A stretch of 64,000 bases of DNA from Closterium sp. NIES-65 (lineage: Eukaryota; Streptophyta; Zygnematophyceae; Desmidiales; Closteriaceae), in contig CANXME010000897.1 in assembly GCA_948144175.1 (NCBI GenBank), forward strand, positions 558,001 through 622,000. The letters run 5' to 3'. Positions within the stretch are counted from its first letter, which is position 1. Each line of letters starts with the position of its first letter. Under the pieces are notes generated by a model that searched no databases, was not told where the DNA came from, and saw only the letters and a program-made list of their open reading frames with translations. Made by a program: the position numbers and the translations under genes. This document shows positions 1-9,845 of the stretch, piece after piece.

Positions 1-324
1 TCACCAGCACCTGGGGTAGCAGACACGCGAGTACCTGGAGCGGCAGACGCACTAGTCCTAATGCCCGGGTCGGGCGGCACACACAGGTACTCAGCACCCT
101 CTCCACTAGTAGACATCACATACATAGCAGTGAGAATAGCATCAAAGTCTAGAGCATAGATATCAATCCCCTTCTTCAGGAGATCAAGCCAGCGGGGCAG
201 CTCAGTGGCCTGAGGGAACTGAACACGCCAAGCGTCGTCGAGACGAGAGAAGCACCGCTGTGTGGCGTGCGGTCCCCCACACTGCTGACCAGTGCGGTCA
301 CCAGTGCGAATGACGTACGTGCAG

Positions 325-1425
325 CTAAAGCCAACCCCCCCCCCCCCCGTGCTGAGAGTACCACTCACGGACCTCCTGGGGCGACGGAGTGTGCTGCTGG
401 CCCTGGCCACCGCCAGCGCCTCCACGACCACCACCGCCGCCGCCACCTCCTCGACCACCCCAACCCCTACCGCCGCCGCGTCCACCGCCACCCCCACCAC
501 CGCCTCCGCCCCTGCCACCTCCCCCGCCGCTGCCGCCACCACCCCCACCGCTGCCACTAGCCCCTCCAGTCGCGCCACCACCCCCACCGCCGCCACCGCC
601 CCCACCACCGCCTCCCCCGCCGTCACCGCCACCGCCCTTGCCCCCTTTGCCCTTGCCGCTGCGGCGCCCGCTCGAAGCAGACGCAGTGCCGACCTTCTCA
701 GCACCAAGGAGGTCGACAGCAGCAGCAGAGGCGACAGAGGGAAGAAGGGGGGAAGGAGAACACCCCTCAAAGAACGGGGTACGGGGGTCGCCACGAGAGG
801 CACCTACAGCGACTATGCTAGCCTCAGCTGCAAGCAGTTCCTTCTCGAGGAGGGCAATGGTGAGCTCAGTGGGGCAGCGAGCTAGGAAGTGGTCCCTGAT
901 TGAGCGCAGAGTGTCAGGGAGGCGGGTGACTAGGTGGTAGAGAGTGAGCCAGAGCGGGGGTGGGCTCTTGGCAAGGAACTCATTAGGCATAGCGGCGCGG
1001 AAGCGAGCCTCACTAGTGCGGAGGTGCGTAATGAGGTCAGCGACTTTGTGAAAAGAGGCTATGTCGGGGAACAGGTAGGGAAGAGAGAGACGGCCTAGTG
1101 CGGCAGAGGCCGGTGAGGAGTAGTGGGCAACGACAGCAGTGTACAGTGCCTGTGCAGTCTTGTGCTGCCCAAAGTGCTCGCGCTCATCTATCGGCAGAGA
1201 GTTGCGAATAGCAAAGCGAGCGTGGGCGTCACGAGTCTGCCACTGTGAGCGGGCAGTGCTGTCAGCAGTAGCAGCAGGGGCAGTGACATGGCCTAGGGCG
1301 TGGTCGTACAGTGAGATGTCGTCCTTGGCAATGAGCTGTAGATAGAGGTGCAGGTCATCTAGCCAGGTGTCAAACTTCACTGGGCTGCCCTCAGCATCGA
1401 AAGCTAGCACAGGTTGGCTAGCCAT
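325..1425 (-). pseudogene. Copia gag, frameshifted at a poly-G run (element 1)
   Basis: Gag capsid-like protein starting MASQPVLAFDAEG, the same start as the gag of elements A, B, F and G. About 230 residues of Gag are followed by a Gly-rich stretch (roughly residues 255-350) and the segment before the zinc motif. At 335-348 there are 14 consecutive C (G on the coding strand) where element A has an interrupted run, so the frame slips and stops. The continuation with the zinc motif and protease region (1-330) is in another frame. Either a real homopolymer mutation or an assembly error. Confidence 0.75.
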
Positions 1426-2083
1426 AGGAGCAGTAGGAGCAGCAGTAGGAGTAGGAGGGTGAGACAGGTAGGGCGGCTCGGACAGTACGCGCGGCGCGGT
1501 TCGGTTCAGGTAGGGCGGCGCAGTTCAGGTAGGGCGGCGCGGTTCGGTTCGGGTCGCGCGGCTCGGCTCGGACTGGGCGGCTCGGTTCGGGTCGCGCGGC
1601 TCGGCTCGGTCCTGGAGGGGCTGTGGTGGTCACGGGCCGTTCGGGGCCTCTAGGGGCGAGCGCGGGGCCGTTCGGGGCCTCTAGGGGCGAGCGCGGGGCT
1701 GTAAGGGGCCGCTAAGGGCGAGCGCGGGGCCGTTCGGGGCCTGTAGGGGCGAGCGCGGGGCCGTAAGGGGCCTCTAGGGGCGAGTGCGGGGCCGACGGGG
1801 GCCTCTTGGGAGGTGAGCGCGGGGCCGACGGGGCCGTTAGGGGCGATCGCGGGGCCGACGAGGTCGCTAAGGGGCGAGCGCGGGGCCGTAAGGGGCGAGC
1901 GCGTGGGCCGACGGGGCCTTAAGGGGCGGCGCGCAAGTCGCTAAGGGGCGGGTCGCGGGTCGCGGGGCCTTAGGGGGCCCTGAAGAACGAGGCGGCCTAG
2001 GGCGCAGTTAGGTAGGTAGGTAGGTAGGTAGTGGTGGGCCCTTAAAAAAAAAACGGTCCTAGCGAAGGACCTGCTCTATACCA

Positions 2084-2214
2084 TGTTGAAATGAACGAAC
2101 AGGAATGATTGAACTAACAGTGAAATCAGTACAAGTACCTAACCCTAAAATTGTGTACCCCCTATAGGCTAAACCACTGAGCCTAAACAAGCACAACATA
2201 TATAATGTTTGATA
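2084..2214 (-). repeat. 5' LTR of element 1
   Basis: 131 bp, closely matching the 132-bp LTR at 39665-39796. The inner end is CA followed immediately by the tRNA primer site. The outer end at 2209-2214 reads ttgata instead of ttgaca. Confidence 0.8.
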
Positions 2215-3063
2215 CCCCGCCACCTTGCTGCGGCCCCGCCACCTTGCTGCGGCCCCGCCACCTTGCTGCGGCCCTGCCGCCCTTCAATGCGGCCCCGCCG
2301 CCCTTACCTGCAGCCCCGCCGCCCTTACCTACGGCCCCGTCGCCTGCTGCAGCGGCCCCGCCACCTTACCTGCGGCCCCGCCACCTTACCTCCAGCCCCG
2401 CCGCCCTTCGCTGCGGCCCCGCCACCTTATCTGCGGCCCCGCCACCTTACCTGCGGCCCCGCCGCCCTTCGCTGCGGCCCCGCCACCTTACCTGCGGCCC
2501 CGCCACCTTTCCTGCGGCCCCCCCGCCCTTGGCTGCGGCCCCGCCACCTTATCTGCGGCCCCGCCACCTTTCCTGCGGCCCCCCCGCCCTTGGCTGCGGC
2601 CCCGCCACCTTACCTGCGGCCACGCCACCTTACCTGCGGCCCCGTCGCCTGCTGCAGCGCTGCCCGCCACCCGAGCTGCCCCAGCCGCCATACCCAGCCG
2701 AGCAGCCAACAGCCGCGCCGCCCTGCAGCCGAACCGCCGAGCAGCCCAGCCGCCCAGCCGCCGAGCTGTAGAGCCACCCAGCCGCCGAGCCGCCGAGCCG
2801 CCCCGAAGCCGAGCCGCCCAGCAGCCAAGCCGCCCAGCAGCCGAGCCGCCCAGCAGTCGAGCCACCCAGCAGCCGAGCCGCCCAGCAGCCGAGCCGCCCA
2901 GCAGCCGAGCCGCCCAGCAGTCGAGCCGCCCAGCAGCCGAGCCGCCCAGCAGCCGAGCCGCCCGCACCGCCGAGTCGCTCGAGCCGCCCTCTCCGGTAAG
3001 AGCAGCGCCTCTTTCTCCGCACTGCCCTTACCCTACTGTTTGAGCTGCTAGTCTACTTCTGTC
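2215..3063 (+). repeat. 5' leader minisatellite of Copia element G
   Basis: Two tandem arrays lie before the gag start at 3064. About 2215-2660 has a 20-bp unit (GGCCCCGCCACCTTACCTGC variants). About 2740-2965 has a 16-bp unit (GCCGCCCAGCAGCCGA). These sit where other elements here have a leader between primer site and gag. Long open frames exist in several frames because the array lacks stop-forming words; they are not genes. The 5' LTR and primer site expected upstream are absent, and element 1's LTR abuts the array. Confidence 0.75.
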
Positions 3064-6000
3064 ATGGCTACCCCTAGTGTCCTCGCTTTTGACGCTGAGG
3101 GTAGGGCCATTGACTTTGACGTCTGGATAGATGACCTGCAGCTTTTCTTACAGTGCAATAGGGCAGACGGACTCTCTCTCTTTGACCTCACCTCTGGTGC
3201 CTCTCCTGCCCCTGCTGCTGATGCTGACGCCACTGTTCGCTCACAGTGGGCAACGCGCGATGCTGCTGCACGTCTTGCTGTGCGTCGCCACCTTCCTACC
3301 TCTGAGCGTGCGCACTTTAGCCAGTACAAGAGTGCTCAGACCTTGTACGACGCTGTAGTTGCACGCTACTCCTCCCCTGCCACTGCTGCACTGAGCCGCC
3401 TCATGCTACCGTACCTCTTCCCTGACCTTGCTGCCTTTCCCACAGTCGCTGACCTCATTACGCACCTCCGCACTAGTGACACTCGCTACCGCGCTGCGCT
3501 TCCTGCTGAGTTCTGCGCCAAGAACCCCCCCCCCCATGTACATCACTCTCTACTACATAGTCACCCGCCTCCCTGACTCCCTTCACGTAGTTAGGGACCA
3601 CTTTCTCTCAGTCTGTCCCACCACTTTCACTGTTGACCTCCTCGAGAAGGCCCTCCTAGCAGCGGAGAAGAGCATAGTCGCTGTAGGGGCCTCTCGTGGT
3701 GACCTGCGCACCCCCATCTTTGAGGGGTGTTCCCCCTCCCCTCTCTTGCCCTCTGTTGCCTCTGCTGCTGCGGCCGACCTCGTTGGTCTGGAGTCGGTCG
3801 GTGCGGCGTCTACCCCTAGTGGGAAGCGTCGCGCTGGCAAGGGCAAGGCCGGCAGGGGCGCTGGAGGAGCTAGCGGGGGCGGTGGAGGCGGCGGTGGAGG
3901 CAGTGGAGGGGGTGGGGGTGGTGGTGGGAGTGGTGGCGGGGGTGGAGGTGTCGGCGGCGGCAGTGGAGGCGGAGGCGGCGGCGGTGGCGGTGGGAGCGGA
4001 GGTGGTGGAGGTGGCGGAGGTGGAGGAGGCGGTGGCGGAGGAGGAGGAGGAGGAGGAGGTCGTGGCTCTTCGCAGAGGAGTGGCTCCGGTGGTGGTCAGC
4101 GCCAGCAGCAGCAGCACAGTCGGGAGACCCTGTCCCCTCAGCAGCTCCGTGAGTGGTACTCTGCACGCCAGCGGGGTGGGGGTACTGGTCCGTGCACCTA
4201 CGTACTGCGCACCGGCGACCGTGCGGGTGAGCAGTGTGGGGGTGCGCACCCCACCCAGCGCTGCTTTGGCCGCCTGACGGACGCTTGGCGTCACCAGTTC
4301 CCTGAGGCCACTGAGATCCCTCGCTGGGGCGAGCTGTCTAGGGCAGGGGTAGCTATCTTTGACCTTGACTTTGATGCTTTTCTTGCTGCTATGTATACTG
4401 TGTCTATTAGTGAGGAGGGTGACTGTTACCGATGTTTCCCGCACGACTCGGGCATTACGACTGCTGCTCTAGGTGCTGGTGAGGTTGCTGCTCTTGGTGC
4501 TAGCGAGGCTGCTGCTCTAGGTGCCAGTGCGTCTGCTTCCTCCGGTACTGGTGAGTCTGCGCTCTCAGGTACTGCGTCCGCTTCGGCCTCCCCCACCTTC
4601 ACACTTGACTCGGGGGCTTCTCGCTCCATCTTTCTCGACCGCACCACACTTACGCCGCTTGGTCGGCCAGTTGCAGTCTCCCCGGCAGACCCCTCTGGGG
4701 GTCCTGTCCTTGCTCACTTCTCCACTGTCCTCCCGTGTCCCGCGGCCCCCTCTGGCACCCTGTCTGGTCTTTACCTCCCCTCGTTCTCTACGAACTTGGT
4801 GAGTGGTGCTGACCTACAGGATGCGGGGTTTCACCAGTTCACTCCTGCGAGTCAGCGGGTGACCCACTGCTCGGACGCTCGGACAGGCCGACACCTGGCC
4901 ACGTTTACACATCCGCCGGGGTCGAGCCTGTACACATTGACCGCTGCGTCTCCTCCAGTCAATGCGTCTGGTCAGGTAGCTGCGTCAGGTCAGGTGTTTG
5001 TTGCAGCGTCCAGGTCTGGTCCTGAGTCTGCCCCCTGCTCGTGTCGCCTCCTGTCTCACGAGACTCTCCTGTGGCACCACCGCCTTGGTCACCCCTCCCT
5101 GCTTCGTCTCCAAAGCATGGCCTCCCGTGTCCTTGTCTCTGGTCTCCCCCGGTCCCTCCCTCCCCTTCCTCCAGGGCCTGGTCCTTCCTGTGTTCCTTGT
5201 GTCGAGGGGCGGCTCCGGGCTGCCCCTCACTCCTCTCAGTTTCCTCCGACAGAGGCCCCGCTGCAGACGCTTCACATGGTGGTTGACGACTACTCGCGTT
5301 ACACCACAGTCTTCCCCTTACACAGCAAGGGTGATGTCACTGAGGTGTTGATCGACTAGATCCGCGCAGCTCGTCTCCAGCTCAGGCGGAGCTTCGGCTC
5401 GGACTTTCCTGTTCTGCGTCTGCACTCTGACTGAGGCGGAGAGTTCTCCTCTGACCTTCTGTGAGCCTACTGTCGTGCACGAGGCATCCGCCAGACCTTC
5501 ACGCTTCCGGAATCTCCACAGCAAAATGGGATTGGCATGGTCATGGACGTCGCCCGTACGTCCATGATGCATGCGGCTGCCCCCCATTTTCTGTGGCCGT
5601 TTGTGGTTCGGTACGCGGCGCATCAGATCAACATTCAGCCCAGGGTCTCCATGCCGGAGACCTCCCCAGCTTTGCTGTGGACGGGGAAGGTTGGCGACGC
5701 GTGTGCGTTCCGTGTCTGGGGATCTCGGGCGTTTGTCCGCGATTTGTCTGCGGAAAAGCTGTCCCCTCGTGCTGCTCCTTGCGTCTTCCTGGGTTTCCCC
5801 TCTGCCACCCCACCTCTCGCCATATTCTGTCCTCCCAGGACGTCACGTTCGACGAGTCGGTCCCCTACTACCGTCTCTTCCCCTATCACACTCCGTCCCT
5901 CCCCCCGCCACCGCTCTTTCTTGTACCAGGCACCCCCCCGGTAGACCCCCTCCCCCCTCAGGGTCCTGCCCCTTCAGGTGTGTCCCAGGTAGACGCTGTT

Positions 6001-8520
6001 GAGCCTGTCGAGGTCGCTGGTGACTCTGGTGGTGCTGAGGATGCTGTGCCTAGGGGTGCTGACTCTGGGGGTGCTGAGCGTGTGGGTGCTACGCCTGGGG
6101 GTGCTGAGCCTGAGGGTAATACGACTGGGGGTGCTGAGCCTGGGGGTGCTGAATCTGGGGGTGCTGAGCCTGGGGGTGCTACGCCTGGGAGTGCTGAGCC
6201 TGGGGGTGCTGAGCCTGGGGGTGCTACGCCTGGAGGTGCTGAGCCTGGGGATGCGGAGCCTGAGGGAGGTGGGCCTGGTGGTACTTTGCCTGGTGGTTCT
6301 CCGGGTGCCTCTTCTCGCAGGGAACCACTCTCTCCTCCGGAGCTGCGTGAGTGGTTTGCCCGGCGCTGGAGGCGAGCTGCTGGAGATGGAGGTGCTGCGG
6401 GTACTGGAGTTTCTGTTGCTGCTGAGGGAGCTGGTGCCACGGGTCCCAGAGGTGCTCGTACGGGGAGTACTGGAGCTCCTGGACCTGTGGGTACTTCTGG
6501 AGCTGGAGCTGCTGCGGATGTTGGCGAGGAGGCTACTGCTGACGGTCCTGGAGGCGGTCCTGCTGGGGGTACTACTGGTGCTGCTGGAGGTACTGGAAAT
6601 GGAGCTGCTACTGGTGCTGGTGCTGCCACTGGGGGTGCTGGTGCTGTCCCTGCTGTGTTTGGAGTCACCGCGCGGCCTCGGCCGTACTTCGTTCCGCTCC
6701 TTCAGCAGGTTCTTGGTCTCCCGTCTTCTACTGGTCCTCCTCCTCACTTAAAGTGTCCACAGCTTGTCCCGTCGCAGTTACAGTTACAGCCAGCCTCCCC
6801 ACTGCCTGCTCCGTCTCCCTACACTAGTCCTACTGGAGTTCTTGAGGACAGACAGGAGGAGTTCCAGTGTCTGGCTGCTTCTTCACCTCATCTCGTGTCC
6901 GTACTGCTTACCCCTGAGGGAGACCCGGATGCACTTGACATCCCGACTCCGCGCTCTTACGCGGAGGCGATAGAGGGTCCCTACTCCTCTCAGTGGCAGG
7001 CAGCTATGGACGTAGAGATGGCTTCCTGGAAGTCCACAGTCACCTACGTTGACGAGGTTCCCCCGCCTGGGGCGAACATCGTCAGTGGCATGTGGATTTT
7101 GAGGGTGAAGCGGCCGCCGGGTTCTCCGCCTGTCTTCAAGGCGCGTTACGTGGCTCGAGGCTTCAGTCAGCGGCAGGGAGTTGACTACTTTCAGACCTTC
7201 TCTCCCACCCCGAAGATGACCACTCTTCGGGTGCTGCTGCACATAGCCGCTCAGCGCGACTACGAGCTTCACTCTCTTGACTTCAGCACTGCTTTCCTGC
7301 AGGGCAGCCTGCATGAGGAGATCTGGCTGCGCCGCCCTCCTGGCTTCACTGGGTCGTTTGCTCCTGGCACCCAGTGGAGCCTCCGGCGGCCAGTCTACGG
7401 TCTCCGCCAGGCACCTCGTGAATGGCACGACACACTGAGGACTACACTTGCGGCTCTTGGGTTTGATCCTTCTACAGCCGACCCGTCGTTGTTTCTACGC
7501 ACCGACACCTCTTTGCCGCCGTTCTACATCCTCGTGTACGTCGACGACCTGGTCTTTGCCACTGCTGATACTGCTAGACTCGCCCACGTGAAGTCCGAGC
7601 TGCTGAAGAGACACACGTGCACAGACCTGGGTGAACTGCGCAGCTACCTTGGCTTGCAGATCACCCGGGACAGAGCACAGCGCACCATTACCCTGACTCA
7701 GTCACACATGGTGCAGCAGGTCCTTCAGCGCTTCGGCTTCACGTACTCCTCGCCTCAGGCCACTCCTCTGTCTACTCGCCACTCGCTCTCAGCTCTTCCT
7801 TCGGATGAGTCTGTAGAGTCGAGTGGCTCGTACCTAGAGCTTGTTGGCTGCCTCATGTACCTGATGATCTGCACACGACCTGACCTTGCATACCCTCTTA
7901 GCATCTTGGCACGCTATGTTGCTCCTGGGAGACACAGACCAGAGCACATGGCTGCAGCGAAGAGGGTGTTGCGCTACGTGTGCAGTACGTCGGGCATGGG
8001 GCTAGTGCTTGGAGGGCCACGTCGAGTGGTCCTCACAGGTCACGCTGACGCTTCTTGGGCTGATGACCAGGCTACGCAGCGGTCGTCACAGGGTTACACC
8101 TTCAGCCTTGACTCCGGCTCTTTTTCGTGGCGGTCTACCCGCTCGTCCTCTGTTCTCGGCTCCAGCTGTGAGGCTGAGATCTACGCAGGGGCCATGGCTG
8201 CACAGGAGCTACGCTGGCTCACCTACCTACTGACTGACCTAGGAGAGCCGCCTTGTTCTCCTTCAGTTCTGTACGTAGACAACAAGGCCATGTTGGCCTT
8301 GTGTTGGGAGCACAGACTGGAGCACAGAACGAAGCACATTGCTCTCCGCTACTTCCTGTCTCGTGAGCTGCAGCAGCGTGGTCAGCTCCGCCTCACCTAC
8401 GTGGCCTCTGAGGCCAACACTGCTGATATCTTCACCAAGGCCCTTCCGCCTTGTGATCATCAGCGCTTCTGTACTTTGCTAGGTCTTGTGCCTACTTGGC
8501 CTCACTTGCTCACTTCTTGA
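3064..8520 (+). pseudogene. Copia gag-pol polyprotein, degenerate (element G)
   Basis: Order is Gag, Gly-rich linker, atypical zinc motif, protease, integrase, linker, reverse transcriptase, RNase H. Gag starts at 3064. A run of 11 C at 3525-3535 shifts the frame by +1; Gag continues in the frame that ends at 5359. The Gly/Ser linker is at about 3860-4060. The protease has DSGAS near 4607. Integrase has HHRLGH (near 5077) and CVPC. Stops occur at 5357-5359 and near 5431, with a frameshift near 5800. The integrase has lost the segment holding its first Asp (after 5277) and the segment holding its catalytic Glu (near 5531). After the frameshift the frame runs open to 8520 with YVDD RT and RNase H. 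Disabled for integration, possibly recent. Confidence 0.85.
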
Positions 8521-8730
8521 TCTTGTTTGTACTGTCTTCTTTCTATACCTGCCCTTGCTTGTTTTACCTTTATATATATGACCTTGCATGTGAACTGGCC
8601 TTGTGGCCTTACTCTTTTGCTTGGACTGTGTGGTGACTTTGTGATCCACCCTGAGCTTGCTTTGCTTTGCTTTGCTTTGCTTGACTGGTCTTGTGACCAC
8701 TTGTTCTCCCCCACTTTGCCTATGGGGGTG

Positions 8731-8862
8731 TGTCAGAACATTATAGCTTATACATTTGTGTAGGCTGTAGTGGGGTAGCCCATAAGGGGTACAACCCAAT
8801 TAGGGTTAGTACTTGTACCCAACTGTTTCATAGTTCATTCATTCTATTCTCACTTCTCGTCA
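8731..8862 (+). repeat. 3' LTR of element G
   Basis: 132 bp starting TGTCAGAACATTATAGC and ending TCGTCA, preceded by a GGGGG purine tract. It aligns along its length with the LTRs of F, B and H, including the shared GGGTAC core. No matching 5' copy lies in the window. Confidence 0.8.
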
Positions 8863-9505
8863 AATCTTGATGATGTTGCTGTAAGATAGTAGACAGAACG
8901 TATCATGTATGCATCAAAGGTTAGAAACGCTGCATTCAAATCAGAAGTAGGAGCAATCATTAAAATAGTGAAATATTGGTTGTGACACAAAAAAACATTG
9001 AATAAAATTTACAAAAAATACATTGGTAAACATAAGCAAACATCATAATTCAACCTTGGTATGCTGAACAATCTGGCACAATTTCAATGCTGATAGTATG
9101 AATTCGTTCTTGTTTTCCCTCCTGATATAAATAACAGAATGAAGAACAACATCACTGTCCATAAGACCTAGAAGATTGTAAGTCAAAATAAAAATAAAAA
9201 AACGTTTGAAAAAAACATAAACAAGCTAGCAATTTCACTATATTACCACAAAAACTTCAAATGCAGACTTTGAGCTCAGTGCAGCCTGAAGTTAAGATGC
9301 TGATGTAAACCAATTGTTGATGCCTGAAAAGAAGCACGTCCAGGAATAACAAAAACAAGGTGTTGGAGTGTATGCTAGTAAATGAAAGAACATAGAAGTC
9401 AATGCATGAGGATAATAAAAACATACAAGAATTGAGCTCGACTTTCTTCTAGATAGATATGCTAGGGTACACTCTGAAAAGTGATTAAAAGTTGAGAGTA
9501 GCTGG
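8863..9505. other. AT-rich spacer, no gene seen
   Basis: About 640 bp of AT-rich sequence between two retrotransposons with no convincing coding frame or RNA gene. Element F duplicated GCTGG on insertion, so this stretch was once contiguous with the sequence starting at 17168. Confidence 0.6.
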
Positions 9506-9636
9506 TGTGAAACTAACTGAACAGGAATGAATTGACTAAGTCAGAGTTGGGTACAAATACAACCCTAGCAAACTGTACCCCATATGTGCTACCCCACTAT
9601 AGCCTACAAACATGCATCAGCTATAATAATCTGACA
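9506..9636 (-). repeat. 3' LTR of element F
   Basis: 131 bp, TG...CA on the minus strand, identical by eye to 17037-17167, flanked outside by GCTGG. Confidence 0.95.
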
Positions 9637-9845
9637 CACCCCCATAGGCAAAGTGGGGGAGAACAAGGGGTCACAAGACCAGTCAAGCAAAGCAAAGCAA
9701 AGCAAGCTCAGGGTGGATCACAAAGTCACCACACAGTCCGAGCACAAGAGCAGGGCCAGAGGCCAGTTCACATGCAGGAGTACAGACATATATATAAAAC
9801 TAGACAAGCAGGAGCAGGTATATATATGACAAAGTACAAGTAAAG

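Larger units (their letters stand above)
1..2214 (-). mobile_element. Copia LTR retrotransposon, 5' part, truncated by window edge (element 1)
   Basis: Minus-strand Ty1/Copia element of the same family as element A (37.6-39.8 kb). In element order: a 5' LTR (2084-2214), a primer-binding site directly after it (TGGTATAGAGC on the minus strand, complement of 2073-2083), a GC-rich leader of imperfect tandem repeats (about 1450-1980), gag from 1425, and the start of the protease region at the left edge. Bases 1-270 match 29960-30230 of element A. The rest of pol and the 3' LTR lie outside the window. The outermost LTR dinucleotide is mutated (TA where A has CA at 39795-39796). Confidence 0.85.
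2215..8862 (+). mobile_element. Copia LTR retrotransposon G (plus strand, 5' LTR not in window)
   Basis: Leader repeats, gag-pol (3064-8520), purine tract before 8731 (TATGGGGGTG) and a 3' LTR (8731-8862). The 3' untranslated region (8521-8730) is shared with elements B, F and H. The element stops abruptly at 2214 against the LTR of the oppositely oriented element 1. The simplest reading is that element 1 inserted into G's leader and G's 5' LTR lies left of the window. Confidence 0.85.

Noticed and set aside
2209..3051. Overlapping Pro/Arg-rich frames of 188-280 codons
   Set aside because: Open in three frames because of 20- and 16-bp repeats in the leader of element G.
5999..6751. 250-codon Leu/Val-rich frame overlapping the Copia linker, and antisense Pro/Ser frames
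   Set aside because: Shadow frames of the GGAEPGGA repeat in the true pol frame; the same shadows appear in B and F.
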